DNA from: Thalassomonas viridans
Lineage (GTDB): Bacteria > Pseudomonadota > Gammaproteobacteria > Enterobacterales > Alteromonadaceae
Direction: 5' to 3'
DNA: 64,000 bases
NCBI RefSeq assembly: GCF_000948985.2
Contig: NZ_CP059733.1
Location: forward strand, 5,456,001 to 5,520,000
The position numbers and the translations under genes are program-made. Below the pieces are notes generated by a model. The model was not told the DNA's origin, ran no database searches, and saw only the letters and a program-made list of their open reading frames with translations. Position 1 is the first letter of the stretch. Every line of letters starts with the position of its first letter. This document shows positions 37,584 to 46,812 of the stretch, in pieces.

Positions 37584-38783
37584 TTATTGAAGCAGCAAAC
37601 ATTCCGACCAGTCGGATGAATGCCCTAATGCTGATAACAGGCATAAACCTATGCCGGTATATCCTTCAAGTAAACCTGGCTCGGGATGATAGGCTTCATC
37701 GGCTCCCGAGTATTTGTCGAATCCGTTAAGCCCATCACGCGCAAAGCGCGCCAGGGTGTGTTCCAACCAATATCGGGCCACGCTAACAAGCTCGGGAGCG
37801 TCGAACAGCACGGCGGCCTGCTGGTACATCAAAGAAATGCCGGCGCTGCCGTGGCAAATACCGGCATCGAGCACACCGGAGTCATCATATAAACGTTTGC
37901 TGGTGGCCAGCATCAGCTGGCGGGAGAATTGAAAAACTGCCTCGTCATTTAGCAGTTTACCGGCCCTGCCCAGGATCAGGGCGTTGCTTAAATCGCCGTA
38001 ACACCAGCCCAGGCGGGAATGGCCGTTGGTACAGGCAGAATAGGCATAGCAAGAGCCAGATTCGCTTTCGCCCCGGGTTTGGGACATTAGCCAATGGCAA
38101 CAGGAGGCCAGTACGGGTTCATACTCGGCCCTTAATGCCGGATGATGACGGCATACCGAGGTTAATACCGCGATCACCCCGGGTACGCCATGGGCCAGGC
38201 CTAAATTAAATTCGGGATGTTTCTTATTAAAACTGTAAACGGAATCTACGGAAGTTGCCCAGGCATAACCGTCGGGGGTTAATGTTGAATGTTGCAGTAA
38301 CAGCTGCAGCGCCTGCCTGAGCAAGCTGGTATCTTTAGTGCCCCTGGCCCGCCGCTGGATAAAAGTGATATACCCCAGCAAACCGGAAATAAATTCATAC
38401 TCCCCCTGCCAGTCTGCACTCAGCCCCTGTTGCAGCAGCAACTCCAGCTCGGCATTAATTTCACCGTCGTATTCATCCTGTTGCAGCAGGAACTCAAACA
38501 ACCAGCCAAGGCCGGAAAGGCCGCCGCTAAACGCAGGCTGGTGACTTAATCCGGGTAAAAAAGTCTGGATATTATCAAGCCTTTCATCGACTTCGTCCTG
38601 CTTCGCCATTTCCGGGTAAGCCTGTCCCAGCTCCCACAAAAAAACGACTTCCCCGCCAAGGCCGCCAAATAAGGACAAATCCCTGTCGGCCAATGACTTT
38701 CCGGTTAATTCCTGCAAAATGGCTTCGAGTGCCGATTTACACTGAGCCTGCTGCTCATCTTTAACAATTTTCTGCCACTTCAT
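37584..38783 (-). CDS. Lanthionine synthetase C-like cyclase LanC
   Basis: The 399-residue protein is an alpha/alpha toroid of the LanC family, with the zinc-ligand motifs WCYGD (Cys in the middle of the protein) and ICHGSAGI (Cys-His) in the right order, and LGLAHGVPG as an earlier conserved block. It should add Cys thiols to dehydrated residues of the lanA products to form lanthionine rings. It is the first gene of the minus-strand lan operon. Its start is at an ATG without a strong ribosome-binding site, so expression may be low. Confidence 0.95.
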   Translation of the reverse strand: MKWQKIVKDEQQAQCKSALEAILQELTGKSLADRDLSLFGGLGGEVVFLWELGQAYPEMAKQDEVDERLDNIQTFLPGLSHQPAFSGGLSGLGWLFEFLLQQDEYDGEINAELELLLQQGLSADWQGEYEFISGLLGYITFIQRRARGTKDTSLLRQALQLLLQHSTLTPDGYAWATSVDSVYSFNKKHPEFNLGLAHGVPGVIAVLTSVCRHHPALRAEYEPVLASCCHWLMSQTRGESESGSCYAYSACTNGHSRLGWCYGDLSNALILGRAGKLLNDEAVFQFSRQLMLATSKRLYDDSGVLDAGICHGSAGISLMYQQAAVLFDAPELVSVARYWLEHTLARFARDGLNGFDKYSGADEAYHPEPGLLEGYTGIGLCLLSALGHSSDWSECLLLQ

Positions 38784-39478
38784 ACCAAAGCCTGTTTAAT
38801 GGTTATATGACAACTGCAAATACTCAGGCTCAGGTTTTACTTTATGACCCGGGCAAGTATTTATTATATAAGCCAATAATGCTTTCCTTATGGCGAACCA
38901 TTAACCTTCAACAGCCCACTTTGACAATATATCCTTATGTCACAAAGTAACCTTTGTTATGCCATTTATTATTGTCGTTATGTCTAATGACTTACTCTAT
39001 GCAGTTTGCCGAAATCGGCTTGAAAAAGAGTTAGCAGGCTGAGCACGAGCTGTTATCAACAGCTGAGCTGCCGGGTACAGATTAAAGAAGCGTGGAAAAT
39101 TAAAATGATGCTGCGTCCACTGCAACTTGTCCTGATAGCCTAAAGAATTAAACTAACTAACGTCCTTTTCATTAAAGTGATCGGAAACTGATGTTGTAAA
39201 TTTTTTGTTATTATTTTTTACATGACAAAAACTACATAAAAACAATTAGAATGTCAACATTTGAGCTAGACAGCAAAACGACAAAGAAAACCCTTTAATA
39301 ACAACAAGATAAAAACATGAGTTAACAGTCTTAAACATTTTGTCAAATAAAAAGACTACTTTTCAGGAAATTGGACGCTGTTATTTTTTAAAAACGTGTA
39401 ATAGAACCTTAAGAACTGTGAACCAGCAAAAGGGTAGCGATCAGATTTACCAGAGACAGGAGAAATCAGAAAAGAAAA
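38784..39478. other. Long intergenic region upstream of lanC
   Basis: I see no gene or tRNA in these 695 bases. It is AT-rich, with TTATTTTTTA and TTTTTTGTTATTATTTTTTAC stretches, and should contain the lan operon promoter, read on the minus strand. No inverted repeat stands out as a regulator site, and no regulatory gene for the lan operon is present nearby. Confidence 0.5.
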
Positions 39479-39507
39479 AGCCCGATTAAAAAGTCGGGCT
39501 TTCTTGT
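39479..39507 (-). terminator. Terminator of the first tRNA operon
   Basis: AGCCCGA (39479-39485) and TCGGGCT (39494-39500) form a stem. On the minus strand this is followed by TTTTTCTTTT. It lies directly after tRNA-Arg in the minus-strand direction. Copies of the same hairpin follow the tRNA-Arg genes at 40912 and 41096. Confidence 0.75.
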
Positions 39508-39521
39508 ATTCACATATAATG

Positions 39522-39598
39522 TGGCGGACGCGGCAGGAGTCGAACCTGCGACCGCCTGGTTCGTAGCCAGGTACTCTATCCAGCTGAGCTACGCGTCC
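39522..39598 (-). tRNA. tRNA-Arg (anticodon ACG), copy 1
   Basis: The minus strand gives a 77-nt cloverleaf from GGACGCG to CGCGTCCGCCA with encoded CCA. The anticodon stem-loop is CCTGG-CTACGAA-CCAGG, so the anticodon is ACG, read as inosine in CGU/CGC/CGA decoding. The T-arm GCAGG-TTCGACT-CCTGC is intact. It is 4 nt downstream of tRNA-Ser on the same transcript. Confidence 0.97.
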
Positions 39599-39600
39599 GC

Positions 39601-39694
<94 letters not shown>

Positions 39695-39705
39695 AGTGGG
39701 TGCGA

Positions 39706-39733
39706 ATATTAATAGATCTAAAAAATATGTCAA
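39706..39733 (-). promoter_or_regulatory. Promoter of the first tRNA-Ser/tRNA-Arg operon
   Basis: On the minus strand a consensus -35 TTGACA (39728-39733) is followed after 16 nt by TAATAT (39706-39711) and a GC-rich discriminator CGCACCCAC, the usual mark of stringently controlled stable-RNA promoters. The same promoter is found before the second tRNA operon. Confidence 0.78.
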
Positions 39734-40278
39734 ATAATATTCGCAATAATCTGCTAAAAATTCTCTAATAATTTTAATCGGATAAAAAACAAACAGCTTT
39801 GAATCGATTCCAGGTAAAGCTCGGTTTTAAATCTGGTACAGTTCTGTTAAAAGTAAACGCAATCAGTTAACCGATCATCTGGATATATACGGCGAAGCCT
39901 TAATGGAGTTTCTAAACTTTTGTACTTTTCAAGGACTTGAACAATTTTTCCTGTTATCAGGAAAAGCTTAGACAGCAGCTTTTTTCAACCACAACCCATA
40001 TCACGCAAAACCATTATTAATCAACAAGTTACGAAATAAAAACATTCTTAAAAATTAATCCCTTTTGCTATTGAGATATCCTGCTTTATGTACTATAGAT
40101 TAATAGCTCCCCACCTCAACAAAGGAGGTATTTCCAGCCTAGATTATTCACCGGCCACTTACCGACCGCTAACTTAATAAACAGCTTGGTAAACAAGTGG
40201 CTAAATAAGGCGCTATCCTCAGGTGATACCAACACCCGAAGATAGCTAACCAAAACTGATACATACGAGGTATCGATT
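39734..40278 (+). other. Gap between tRNA copy 1 and the small-gene pair
   Basis: No gene is seen here. The right part carries two possible hairpins in what would be the leader of the 40279 gene: one using CCACTT (40152-40157 region) and AAGTGG near 40190, and one from GCTATC at about 40212 to GATAGC ending at about 40246 with internal GGTG/CACC pairing. AAAGGAGG near 40122 is not followed by a credible gene on this strand. Confidence 0.4.
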
Positions 40279-40470
40279 ATGGCTAAAGCTAATGATATGC
40301 CAGAGTTCCACTCGGTTAAAGTTTTTGTAACAGAAAACACACCACCCCGCCGCCGACACAGTTTTGCTAATACCAGTAATGCCGGTATAAATTCACCCCA
40401 CAGCCTTAAAGGCTATTTTACTGCTAAAACATTGCCGTTAACCTTTGCAGGAGGACAAACTCATGTCTGA
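40279..40470 (+). CDS. Unknown 63-residue protein
   Basis: The product is basic and polar, without a signal peptide or recognisable motif, and includes PPRRRHSF near residues 19-26. GAGG upstream is a fair ribosome-binding site. Its stop codon overlaps the start of the next gene by 8 nt, so the two are translationally coupled, as is common for paired small proteins such as regulators or toxin-antitoxin pairs, but no evidence fixes the function. Confidence 0.5.
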   Translation: MAKANDMPEFHSVKVFVTENTPPRRRHSFANTSNAGINSPHSLKGYFTAKTLPLTFAGGQTHV

Positions 40471-40786
40471 ATCAACCTCAATCCCGCAAAGTGATGCCGC
40501 TAGAAGGAAAGCCCAGTTGTCCGAGCTTATCGACCTGACCGACGACTTTTATAAGTTCCATCAGGAATGCGCTTTTCTCTGTGACGCTTTCGCCGCCGTA
40601 GCACAGGAACCTGAGTGCATCAGTGAGGAAACCAGCGAAGGAATACGCCACCTCAGTTATTGGCTTAAGAGCCAGGCGAAAGACTATTACCAGAGAATTG
40701 ATGGTATCTACAAGGAAGCCTACAACCAGAATAAACAAGCTCTGGCACATGAAAAAAACGAAAACCGGGAGGATGAACAGGAGTAA
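40463..40786 (+). CDS. Unknown 107-residue acidic helical protein
   Basis: The start at 40463 is set by a strong AGGAGG 8 nt upstream. The product is acidic and helical, with cysteines in FHQECAFLCDAF (about residues 34-45) and an internal region ISEETSEGIRHLSYWLKSQ. It ends in a charged tail. No family is recognised. It is coupled to the preceding gene and lies between two identical tRNA arrays on the opposite strand, so acquisition at a tRNA hotspot is possible. Confidence 0.65.
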   Translation: MSESTSIPQSDAARRKAQLSELIDLTDDFYKFHQECAFLCDAFAAVAQEPECISEETSEGIRHLSYWLKSQAKDYYQRIDGIYKEAYNQNKQALAHEKNENREDEQE

Positions 40787-40866
40787 TAGTTTAATGCCAG
40801 CCTTAACTGACTGACATTATCTGTCTGACTATTCAGATATAATCAGGACCATGAATTTCAGGCAAA

Positions 40867-40895
40867 AAAAAGCCCGACTTTATAGTCGGGCTTTC
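40867..40895 (-). terminator. Terminator hairpin after the decayed tRNA
   Basis: AGCCCGACT and AGTCGGGCT pair around TTAT, with a plus-strand A-run before it that gives T-rich sequence on the minus strand. It is a duplicate of the hairpin at 41053-41079. Confidence 0.7.
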
Positions 40896-40911
40896 TCTTC
40901 CACATGGAATG

Positions 40912-40998
40912 TGGCGGACGCGGCAGGAGTCGAACCTGCGACCGCCTTACTCGTAGCCACTTACCTTTACAGGTAAAGAGCCTATCCAGCTTCCCCAG
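40912..40998 (-). pseudogene. Decayed tRNA-Arg
   Basis: The 3' half, from CGGTC through the T-arm GCAGG-TTCGACT-CCTGC to CGCGTCCGCCA, is identical to the intact tRNA-Arg copies. In the anticodon arm the stem is broken (AAGTGG-CTACGAG-TAAGG) and the 5' acceptor strand is missing, with inserted TACCTGTAAAGGTA sequence. A D-arm remnant AGCTGGATAG is still seen. It is unlikely to give a functional tRNA. Confidence 0.8.
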
Positions 40999-41047
40999 CC
41001 TTATCGGCCTGGCTATTTAGATATACTGGAACCATAAATTTTTGGCA
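40999..41047. other. Spacer in the tRNA array
   Basis: The short segment between the decayed tRNA and the next terminator holds no gene. GGCCTGGCTATTTAGATATACTGGAACCATAAA resembles the segment at 40825-40856 (GACTATTCAGATATAATCAGGACCATGAA), so this spacer is part of a local duplication. Confidence 0.45.
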
Positions 41048-41052
41048 AAAAA

Positions 41053-41080
41053 AAAGCCCGACTTTAAAGTCGGGCTTTCT
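41053..41080 (-). terminator. Terminator of the second tRNA operon
   Basis: AGCCCGACT and AGTCGGGCT form a 9-bp stem around TTAA, followed on the minus strand by TTTTTTTTT. It is placed 16 nt after tRNA-Arg copy 2. Confidence 0.82.
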
Positions 41081-41095
41081 CTTCCACATGGAATG

Positions 41096-41172
41096 TGGCG
41101 GACGCGGCAGGAGTCGAACCTGCGACCGCCTGGTTCGTAGCCAGGTACTCTATCCAGCTGAGCTACGCGTCC
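41096..41172 (-). tRNA. tRNA-Arg (anticodon ACG), copy 2
   Basis: The sequence is identical to copy 1 over all 77 nt with CCA encoded and anticodon ACG. It lies 77 nt downstream of copy 3 in the transcript direction and is followed by a terminator. Confidence 0.97.
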
Positions 41173-41249
41173 GCGGTATATTAATTTCTTTATCCAGTCT
41201 TAATATAAACTGTCACTTTCATTGCTGCCACTTAATCTTAGAGAAAAAG

Positions 41250-41326
41250 TGGCGGACGCGGCAGGAGTCGAACCTGCGACCGCCTGGTTCGTAGCCAGGT
41301 ACTCTATCCAGCTGAGCTACGCGTCC
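41250..41326 (-). tRNA. tRNA-Arg (anticodon ACG), copy 3
   Basis: The sequence is identical to the other intact copies. It is 4 nt downstream of tRNA-Ser copy 2, the same spacing as in the first array, so the Ser-Arg pair was duplicated as one block. Confidence 0.97.
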
Positions 41327-41328
41327 GC

Positions 41329-41422
<94 letters not shown>

Positions 41423-41433
41423 AGTGGGTGCGA

Positions 41434-41461
41434 ATATTAATGGATCTAAAAAATATGTCAA
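41434..41461 (-). promoter_or_regulatory. Promoter of the second tRNA operon
   Basis: TTGACA (minus strand, 41456-41461), a 16-nt spacer and TAATAT (41434-41439) are followed by the GC-rich discriminator CGCACCCAC and then the tRNA. It is the same as the promoter at 39706-39733 apart from one spacer base. Confidence 0.78.
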
Positions 41462-41812
41462 ACAATTTTTTATCTTTTCTTGCATCTTTTTGACTGTTTG
41501 TCGAGAAAACACTCATAAAGGGCGTTTTTCAATCTAAAAGGCATAAAAAGCAGCAGTTTTATGCAATAAAAGCTAGTCTGAAATTTTAACAGGATAAATC
41601 CATATAATGCCTATCAGGCAGTAAAACTCAGTCATTGTTGAATATCCGGGAATATTTTCTACCGATAATTATTGATAAACACCCTTATAAAATAAATATT
41701 CATACCAATACCGAGAAAAAAGCACAAATAACTGATGAGAAAGGGACAAACTTTACTCACAAGCTTTACCGCTACACTTTTTAGCTCTGGTCGGTAATTT
41801 TCTTCCGGGCAT
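41462..41812. other. Intergenic region between csrA and the tRNA array
   Basis: I see no gene. The stretch is AT-rich; nothing repeated or palindromic stands out before the csrA terminator at 41813-41840. Confidence 0.5.
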
Positions 41813-41840
41813 AAAAAAACCGGCAATTGCCGGCCTTTTA
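41813..41840 (-). terminator. Terminator downstream of csrA
   Basis: The palindrome CCGGCAATTGCCGG (41820-41833) is flanked by AAAAAAA on the left and CCTTTTAT on the right. On the minus strand it gives a stem and a run of seven T, about 120 nt after the csrA stop. It may serve both directions. Confidence 0.7.
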
Positions 41841-41956
41841 TATCAACAAGCTACACCGGGATTTTTCCCGGGCTCAATTCGCCATGCGAAGAGAAAGCTA
41901 GCGATCTTTCACGAACATCTTTATTAAGCCAGTGATGGCATAACTGTTCAGCGAAA

Positions 41957-42154
41957 TTAAAACTTATTCCCTGTAGGATCTGTATCACCTTTTTCGGATT
42001 GTATACGCATGTATATCTCCTCACGATGAACTGAAACTTCCTTCGGCGCGTTTACACCAATACGCACCTGATTACCTTTAACACCTAAAACTGTAACGGT
42101 AACGTCGTCACCAATCATCAACGTTTCACCGACTCGTCGTGTTAATATTAACAT
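41957..42154 (-). CDS. csrA: Carbon storage regulator CsrA
   Basis: The 65-residue protein starts [20 protein letters not shown] and has the [21 protein letters not shown] region ([20 protein letters not shown]) with Arg44, the RNA-binding residue of CsrA. It is a dimeric RNA-binding regulator that blocks ribosome-binding sites with GGA motifs. It follows alaS-lysC in the conserved recX-alaS-lysC-csrA order. The C-terminal tail is slightly longer than in E. coli (61 residues). Confidence 0.98.
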   Translation of the reverse strand: MLILTRRVGETLMIGDDVTVTVLGVKGNQVRIGVNAPKEVSVHREEIYMRIQSEKGDTDPTGNKF

Positions 42155-42281
42155 TCTACTGTTCCTTTCTTTTTAAAATGAGGTCCACTAAATATTTATA
42201 AGCTAGTAATAAATAAAGTTAGACTAATTTCTAACAAAGCGCACTAAAGTCACTGTAAACTTTGTAAAAAATAACTACTTA

Positions 42282-43511
42282 TTATTTTGGCGAATTTAAT
42301 CCGAAGGTCTGGTGTAGCAACCTGACCCCTTTAACCAGATTTAATTCGTCTACAATGACAGAAATAGTGATTTCTGAAGTTGATATCATCAACACATTGA
42401 TATTTTCTTTGGCTAATGCAGCAAATAGTTTTCCTGCAACACCGGCATGGGATTTGAGTCCTATACCTATCGCCGATATTTTAACAATCTTCTGATTGCA
42501 ATGAATAGCACCTATGATGTTTTTTTGCGCCATTTCTTGTAATTTTTCGCTTGCCCGGGCGCAATCATTACGATGAAGAGAGAATTTAACCTTATTTTTA
42601 CAGTTTTTTTGCCTTTCAACCGAAATCATATCAAGCTCGATCCCGGCTTCGCCTAACAAGACAAAGATATCGGCAACGGCATTATCATCTTCAACATCAC
42701 TGATCGTCAGCAAAGCTTCCTGCTGGTGATGGGCAATATTCGACACAGGCTGCGATATTTTCGACTCACCCGCCATAAGTGCTTCATTGATCACTCTCGT
42801 GCCATCTCCTATCTCAAAACTACTCAAAACTCTTATCGGCATATCGTGGGCCATGGCATACTCTACAGCCCGGTTTTGCAGCACCTTGGCCCCCAGGCTT
42901 GCCATCACCAGCATCTCGTCAAAGGCGACCGCCTCCAGCCGTGTTGCTTCAGACTCAATACGGGGATCGGCGCTGTAAATGCCGTCAACATCGGTATAGA
43001 TCTGACACTCGCTTGCTTCAAGGGCAACGGCAATAGCAACCGCCGAAGTGTCAGAGCCACCGCGTCCTAAGGTGGTAATATTTTGCTCGTTGTCCATGCC
43101 CTGGAAACCGGCGATCACCACCACTTGTTCCTGTTCTAATGCCTCAAGCAAGCGTTTATTGTCAACCGAGCGGATTCTCGCCCGGCCGAAATGGTTATCC
43201 GTTTTAATGCCGACCTGGTGGGCAAGCAAAGATATCGCGGAAAAGCCGCGCTGGATCAGGGCAATCGCCAGCAGGGATATGCTGACCTGCTCACCAGAAG
43301 ATAACAGCATATCCAGCTCGCGGGTCGCAGGCTGAGGATCCAGGGCGGTGGCAAGCGAAAGCAAACGATTGGTTTCCCCCGCCATCGCCGACAGCACCAC
43401 AACTACCTGATGCCCCTGCCGGCGGGTAGCTATGATATTTTCAGCAATTGCCTCGATACGACTGAGGGAACCAACAGAGGTTCCCCCATATTTCTGAACA
43501 ATAACTGCCAC
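42282..43511 (-). CDS. lysC: Aspartate kinase
   Basis: The 409-residue protein has the kinase motif VQKYGGTSVG near its N-terminus, GRGGSDTSAVAIA and two C-terminal ACT domains (from about residue 265). It phosphorylates aspartate in the synthesis of Lys, Thr, Met and diaminopimelate, the last being needed for peptidoglycan. The ACT domains should sense lysine, threonine or both. It starts 6 nt after alaS, an arrangement common in marine gammaproteobacteria. Confidence 0.97.
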   Translation of the reverse strand: MAVIVQKYGGTSVGSLSRIEAIAENIIATRRQGHQVVVVLSAMAGETNRLLSLATALDPQPATRELDMLLSSGEQVSISLLAIALIQRGFSAISLLAHQVGIKTDNHFGRARIRSVDNKRLLEALEQEQVVVIAGFQGMDNEQNITTLGRGGSDTSAVAIAVALEASECQIYTDVDGIYSADPRIESEATRLEAVAFDEMLVMASLGAKVLQNRAVEYAMAHDMPIRVLSSFEIGDGTRVINEALMAGESKISQPVSNIAHHQQEALLTISDVEDDNAVADIFVLLGEAGIELDMISVERQKNCKNKVKFSLHRNDCARASEKLQEMAQKNIIGAIHCNQKIVKISAIGIGLKSHAGVAGKLFAALAKENINVLMISTSEITISVIVDELNLVKGVRLLHQTFGLNSPK

Positions 43512-43517
43512 GTGAGC

Positions 43518-46130
43518 TTAAGACAGTTTTTCCGCTAACCAGGGCTCAACCGAAGCCAGTGCCGGGGCAACATTTTCAGGCTGGCTGCCGCCGGCCTGTG
43601 CCATATCCGGCCGTCCACCGCCTTTACCGCCGACCTGTTGCGCGACCATGTTTACCAGTTCGCCCGCTTTCACGCGGCCAACCAGATCTTTGGTCACACC
43701 GGCAATCAGGCCAACCTTGCCGCCGTTGGCGGTGGCCAGCATAATAATGCCGGACTGCATTTTATTTTTCAGTTCATCCATCATGCCGCGCAGAGCTTTG
43801 GACTCAACGCCGTCAAGCTCGGCAACCAGTACCTTAACGCCGTTAATTTCCTTGGCCTGGGATACCAGATCAGAACCTGCCTGGGCTGCCAGCTGCTGCT
43901 TAAGCTGGGCAATTTCTTTTTCCTGCTGCTTGCCTTTGCTGATCAGTTGTTCCACTTTGCCGGTCACGCCCGGCACATCTGATTTCACCAGGGCAGCAAT
44001 AGTGGCAAGCGAAGTCGCCTGCTGTTCAACAAAAGACAGGGCGGCTTCTGCGGTAACCGCTTCAATCCGGCGTACGCCGGCGGCGATACCCGCTTCGGAA
44101 GTGATTTTAAATAAACCTATATCACCGCTGCGTTCAACGTGGACACCGCCACATAATTCGGTTGAGAACTCGCCTAAGGTGACTACCCGCACTTCATCGT
44201 CATATTTTTCACCGAACAGGGCCATAGCGCCTTTGGCTTTAGCTTCATCGATCGGCATCAGGGCGGTATGGCGCTCCAGGTTACGTCTGATCTCACCGTT
44301 AACCATCTGCTCGACCTGGCGCAATTCGTCCGGGGTAACCCCTTCAAAATGGGAGAAATCAAAACGTAATTTTTCCGGTTCTACCAGAGAGCCTTTCTGG
44401 GTGACATGCTCCCCCAACACTTTTCTTAAGGCAGCATGCAATAAATGGGTTGCGGTATGGTTTTTAACAATCGCGGCGCGGCGTACGATATCGATTTCCG
44501 CCCGTACCCTGGCATTTAACTGCACGGTCGCATGGGCAACACCAACATGGGCAAAGGCATTGCCCAGCTTGATGGTGTCGGTCACTTCAAAAACGCCACC
44601 CGGCAAGTGCAGCTCACCGCTATCCCCTACCTGGCCGCCGGATTCGGCATAAAAAGGTGTCGCATCCAAGATCACCACGCCCTGCTCACCGGCATCAAGT
44701 TGCGACACCGATTGCGCATCTTTGAAAATTTCCACTACCGTGGATGAGTAAGAGCTGTTGGTATAGCCCTTAAAGCGGGTGTCATGATCTGACTTCATCT
44801 GCTCATTATAGTCAGTGCCAAACTGGCTGGCCTGCTGGGCACGCTCGCGCTGTAGGCCCATGGCAACATCAAAACCGTTATGGTCGATTTTCAGCTGGCG
44901 CTCACGGGCAATATCTGCGGTTAAATCCGCCGGGAAACCGTAGGTATCGTAAAGCTTAAATACGTCATCGCCGGCTATGGTATCCCCTTTAAGGTTATCC
45001 AGGATCTCTTCAAGCAGCAGCATACCGCGGTCTAAGGTACGGCCAAACTGCTCTTCTTCGATGCGCAGGATCTTTTCGATGATCGCCTGTTGCTGTACCA
45101 GCTCAGGGTAAGCTTGTCCCATCTGCTCAACCAGCGAAGCCACCAGCTTGTGGAAGAAGTGAGATTTGGCTTCCAGCTTGTGACCATGACGGATTGCCCG
45201 GCGGATAATGCGGCGCAGTACATAACCACGGCCTTCGTTTGACGGCATCACGCCGTCGGCGATCAAAAAGCTACAAGAGCGGATATGATCGGCAATTACC
45301 CGCAGGGATTTATGTTCCAGATCGTTGCAACCAAGTAAAGCGGCGGCATCGCGGATCAGTCCCTGGAAAATATCGATTTCATAGTTGCTGTGTACGCCTT
45401 GCATAATAGCGGCAATACGCTCAAGCCCCATACCTGTGTCCACAGACGGCTTAGGTAAAGGCTCCATAGTACCGTCGGCATGACGGTTATACTGCATGAA
45501 AACCAGGTTCCAGATCTCGATATAACGGTCACCGTCTTCATCCGGAGTACCCGGAGGACCACCGAAGATTTCTTCACCGTGATCATAGAAGATCTCGGTA
45601 CAAGGGCCGCAAGGTCCGGTATCTCCCATGGACCAGAAGTTGTCCTTGGCGCCGATACGGGAAAGGCGGTCAGGAGCAACACCTATTTGTTCCAGCCAGA
45701 TTTTTTCTGCTTCGCTGTCTTCTTCAAATACCGTTACCCAAAGTTTTTCTTTCGGTAACTTCAGGACTTCGGTCAGGAAGCCCCAGGCAAAACTAATGGC
45801 TTCTTCTTTGAAGTAGTCGCCAAAGCTGAAATTCCCCAGCATTTCAAAGAAGGTGTGGTGGCGTGCGGTATAACCGACGTTTTCCAGATCGTTATGCTTA
45901 CCGCCGGCGCGTACACAACGCTGCGACGAAGTTGCCCGGGTATAGCTGCGGCTTTCAGCGCCTAGAAATACGTCTTTAAACGGCACCATACCGGCATTGG
46001 TAAAAAGTAAGGTAGCGTCATTGCCCGGCACTAATGAGCTGCTGGGAACGATTTGATGCTGCTTAGATGCAAAATAATCTAAAAATGCCTGACGTACTTC
46101 GGCACTGGTCTTTATCATGGGTCTGTCCAA
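43518..46130 (-). CDS. alaS: Alanyl-tRNA synthetase
   Basis: The 870-residue protein has the class II core ([22 protein letters not shown]), the editing domain with the [12 protein letters not shown] zinc motif and the CGGVHV motif, and the C-terminal C-Ala domain with [12 protein letters not shown]. It charges tRNA-Ala and removes mischarged Ser. The start ATG is at 46130; an internal Met at residue 5 is an alternative. It follows recX with a 13-nt gap. Confidence 0.98.
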   Translation of the reverse strand: MDRPMIKTSAEVRQAFLDYFASKQHQIVPSSSLVPGNDATLLFTNAGMVPFKDVFLGAESRSYTRATSSQRCVRAGGKHNDLENVGYTARHHTFFEMLGNFSFGDYFKEEAISFAWGFLTEVLKLPKEKLWVTVFEEDSEAEKIWLEQIGVAPDRLSRIGAKDNFWSMGDTGPCGPCTEIFYDHGEEIFGGPPGTPDEDGDRYIEIWNLVFMQYNRHADGTMEPLPKPSVDTGMGLERIAAIMQGVHSNYEIDIFQGLIRDAAALLGCNDLEHKSLRVIADHIRSCSFLIADGVMPSNEGRGYVLRRIIRRAIRHGHKLEAKSHFFHKLVASLVEQMGQAYPELVQQQAIIEKILRIEEEQFGRTLDRGMLLLEEILDNLKGDTIAGDDVFKLYDTYGFPADLTADIARERQLKIDHNGFDVAMGLQRERAQQASQFGTDYNEQMKSDHDTRFKGYTNSSYSSTVVEIFKDAQSVSQLDAGEQGVVILDATPFYAESGGQVGDSGELHLPGGVFEVTDTIKLGNAFAHVGVAHATVQLNARVRAEIDIVRRAAIVKNHTATHLLHAALRKVLGEHVTQKGSLVEPEKLRFDFSHFEGVTPDELRQVEQMVNGEIRRNLERHTALMPIDEAKAKGAMALFGEKYDDEVRVVTLGEFSTELCGGVHVERSGDIGLFKITSEAGIAAGVRRIEAVTAEAALSFVEQQATSLATIAALVKSDVPGVTGKVEQLISKGKQQEKEIAQLKQQLAAQAGSDLVSQAKEINGVKVLVAELDGVESKALRGMMDELKNKMQSGIIMLATANGGKVGLIAGVTKDLVGRVKAGELVNMVAQQVGGKGGGRPDMAQAGGSQPENVAPALASVEPWLAEKLS

Positions 46131-46143
46131 TTAATTTGAAAAG

Positions 46144-46581
46144 TTAATCTGTTTGCAATACTGCCATAATTTCGTCGATCGAAAAACCGCGGTATTGGAG
46201 AAAACGTATCCGCTTGGCTTTGTCTTTTTGATCTTTGATTTCTTTGAGAGCAAAGCGTTTATTATACGCAAGCTCGGCCTGGTGATACCAGTCGATATCC
46301 TGCTCCTGGCCGAGTTCTTTTATTAAGGCGGCGCTAACACCTTTTTGCTGTAATTCATTTTGAATATAACGCCAGCCGAATCCTCGGCTGAGGCGATAAC
46401 GAAATACACTGTCGGCAAAGCGTTGGTCGCTTAAATAATCTTTTTCGATTAGGTGTTCAATAACTACGCTAATTTCAGCAGGCTCAAACTCCTTGGATTT
46501 AAGCTTATTCACCAGCTCCTTTTCCGAGTGTTCGCGCCTGGCTAATAAATTAACCGCCGAGTGCAGTATTTCTTTGTTCAA
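46144..46581 (-). CDS. recX: RecA regulator RecX
   Basis: The 145-residue protein has three-helix repeats typical of RecX (LLARREHSEKELVNKL, LIEKDYLSDQRFADSVFRYRLSRGFGWRYIQNELQQKGVS and FLQYRGFSIDEI). RecX binds and inhibits RecA filaments. It is normally placed directly after recA. Here the upstream flank is a divergent lipoprotein gene, so recA is not adjacent. Confidence 0.93.
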   Translation of the reverse strand: MNKEILHSAVNLLARREHSEKELVNKLKSKEFEPAEISVVIEHLIEKDYLSDQRFADSVFRYRLSRGFGWRYIQNELQQKGVSAALIKELGQEQDIDWYHQAELAYNKRFALKEIKDQKDKAKRIRFLQYRGFSIDEIMAVLQTD

Positions 46582-46812
46582 TGGGAATTACATCTCTATC
46601 TGAATGGCGGCTATTTTACCCGCAAACGCAAGCAAAATAATAGAGTAAATATCCGCATATTAAGAAATGATGCCCGGGAATGTTTTTTGACCGGCAAGAA
46701 AAGCTAAATCATCCATTGTTCAGGCTTTTAACTATACTTTAGCGCCATTATCGCGCAAAATATTTGCGTTAAGCAAAACCGACTAAACATATCAAACAAA
46801 ACAAGGACCTGT
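46582..46812. promoter_or_regulatory. Divergent upstream region recX / lipoprotein
   Basis: There is no gene. It should hold the divergent promoters of recX-alaS (minus) and the 46813 lipoprotein (plus). No clear LexA box or other operator is seen. CTTTAGCGCCATTATCGCGC near 46737 is a weak inverted sequence only. Confidence 0.4.

Noticed and set aside
42155..42281. Riboswitch or leader peptide before csrA (between lysC and csrA)
   Set aside because: The 127-nt gap is AT-rich without a stable structure or conserved motif that I can recognise.
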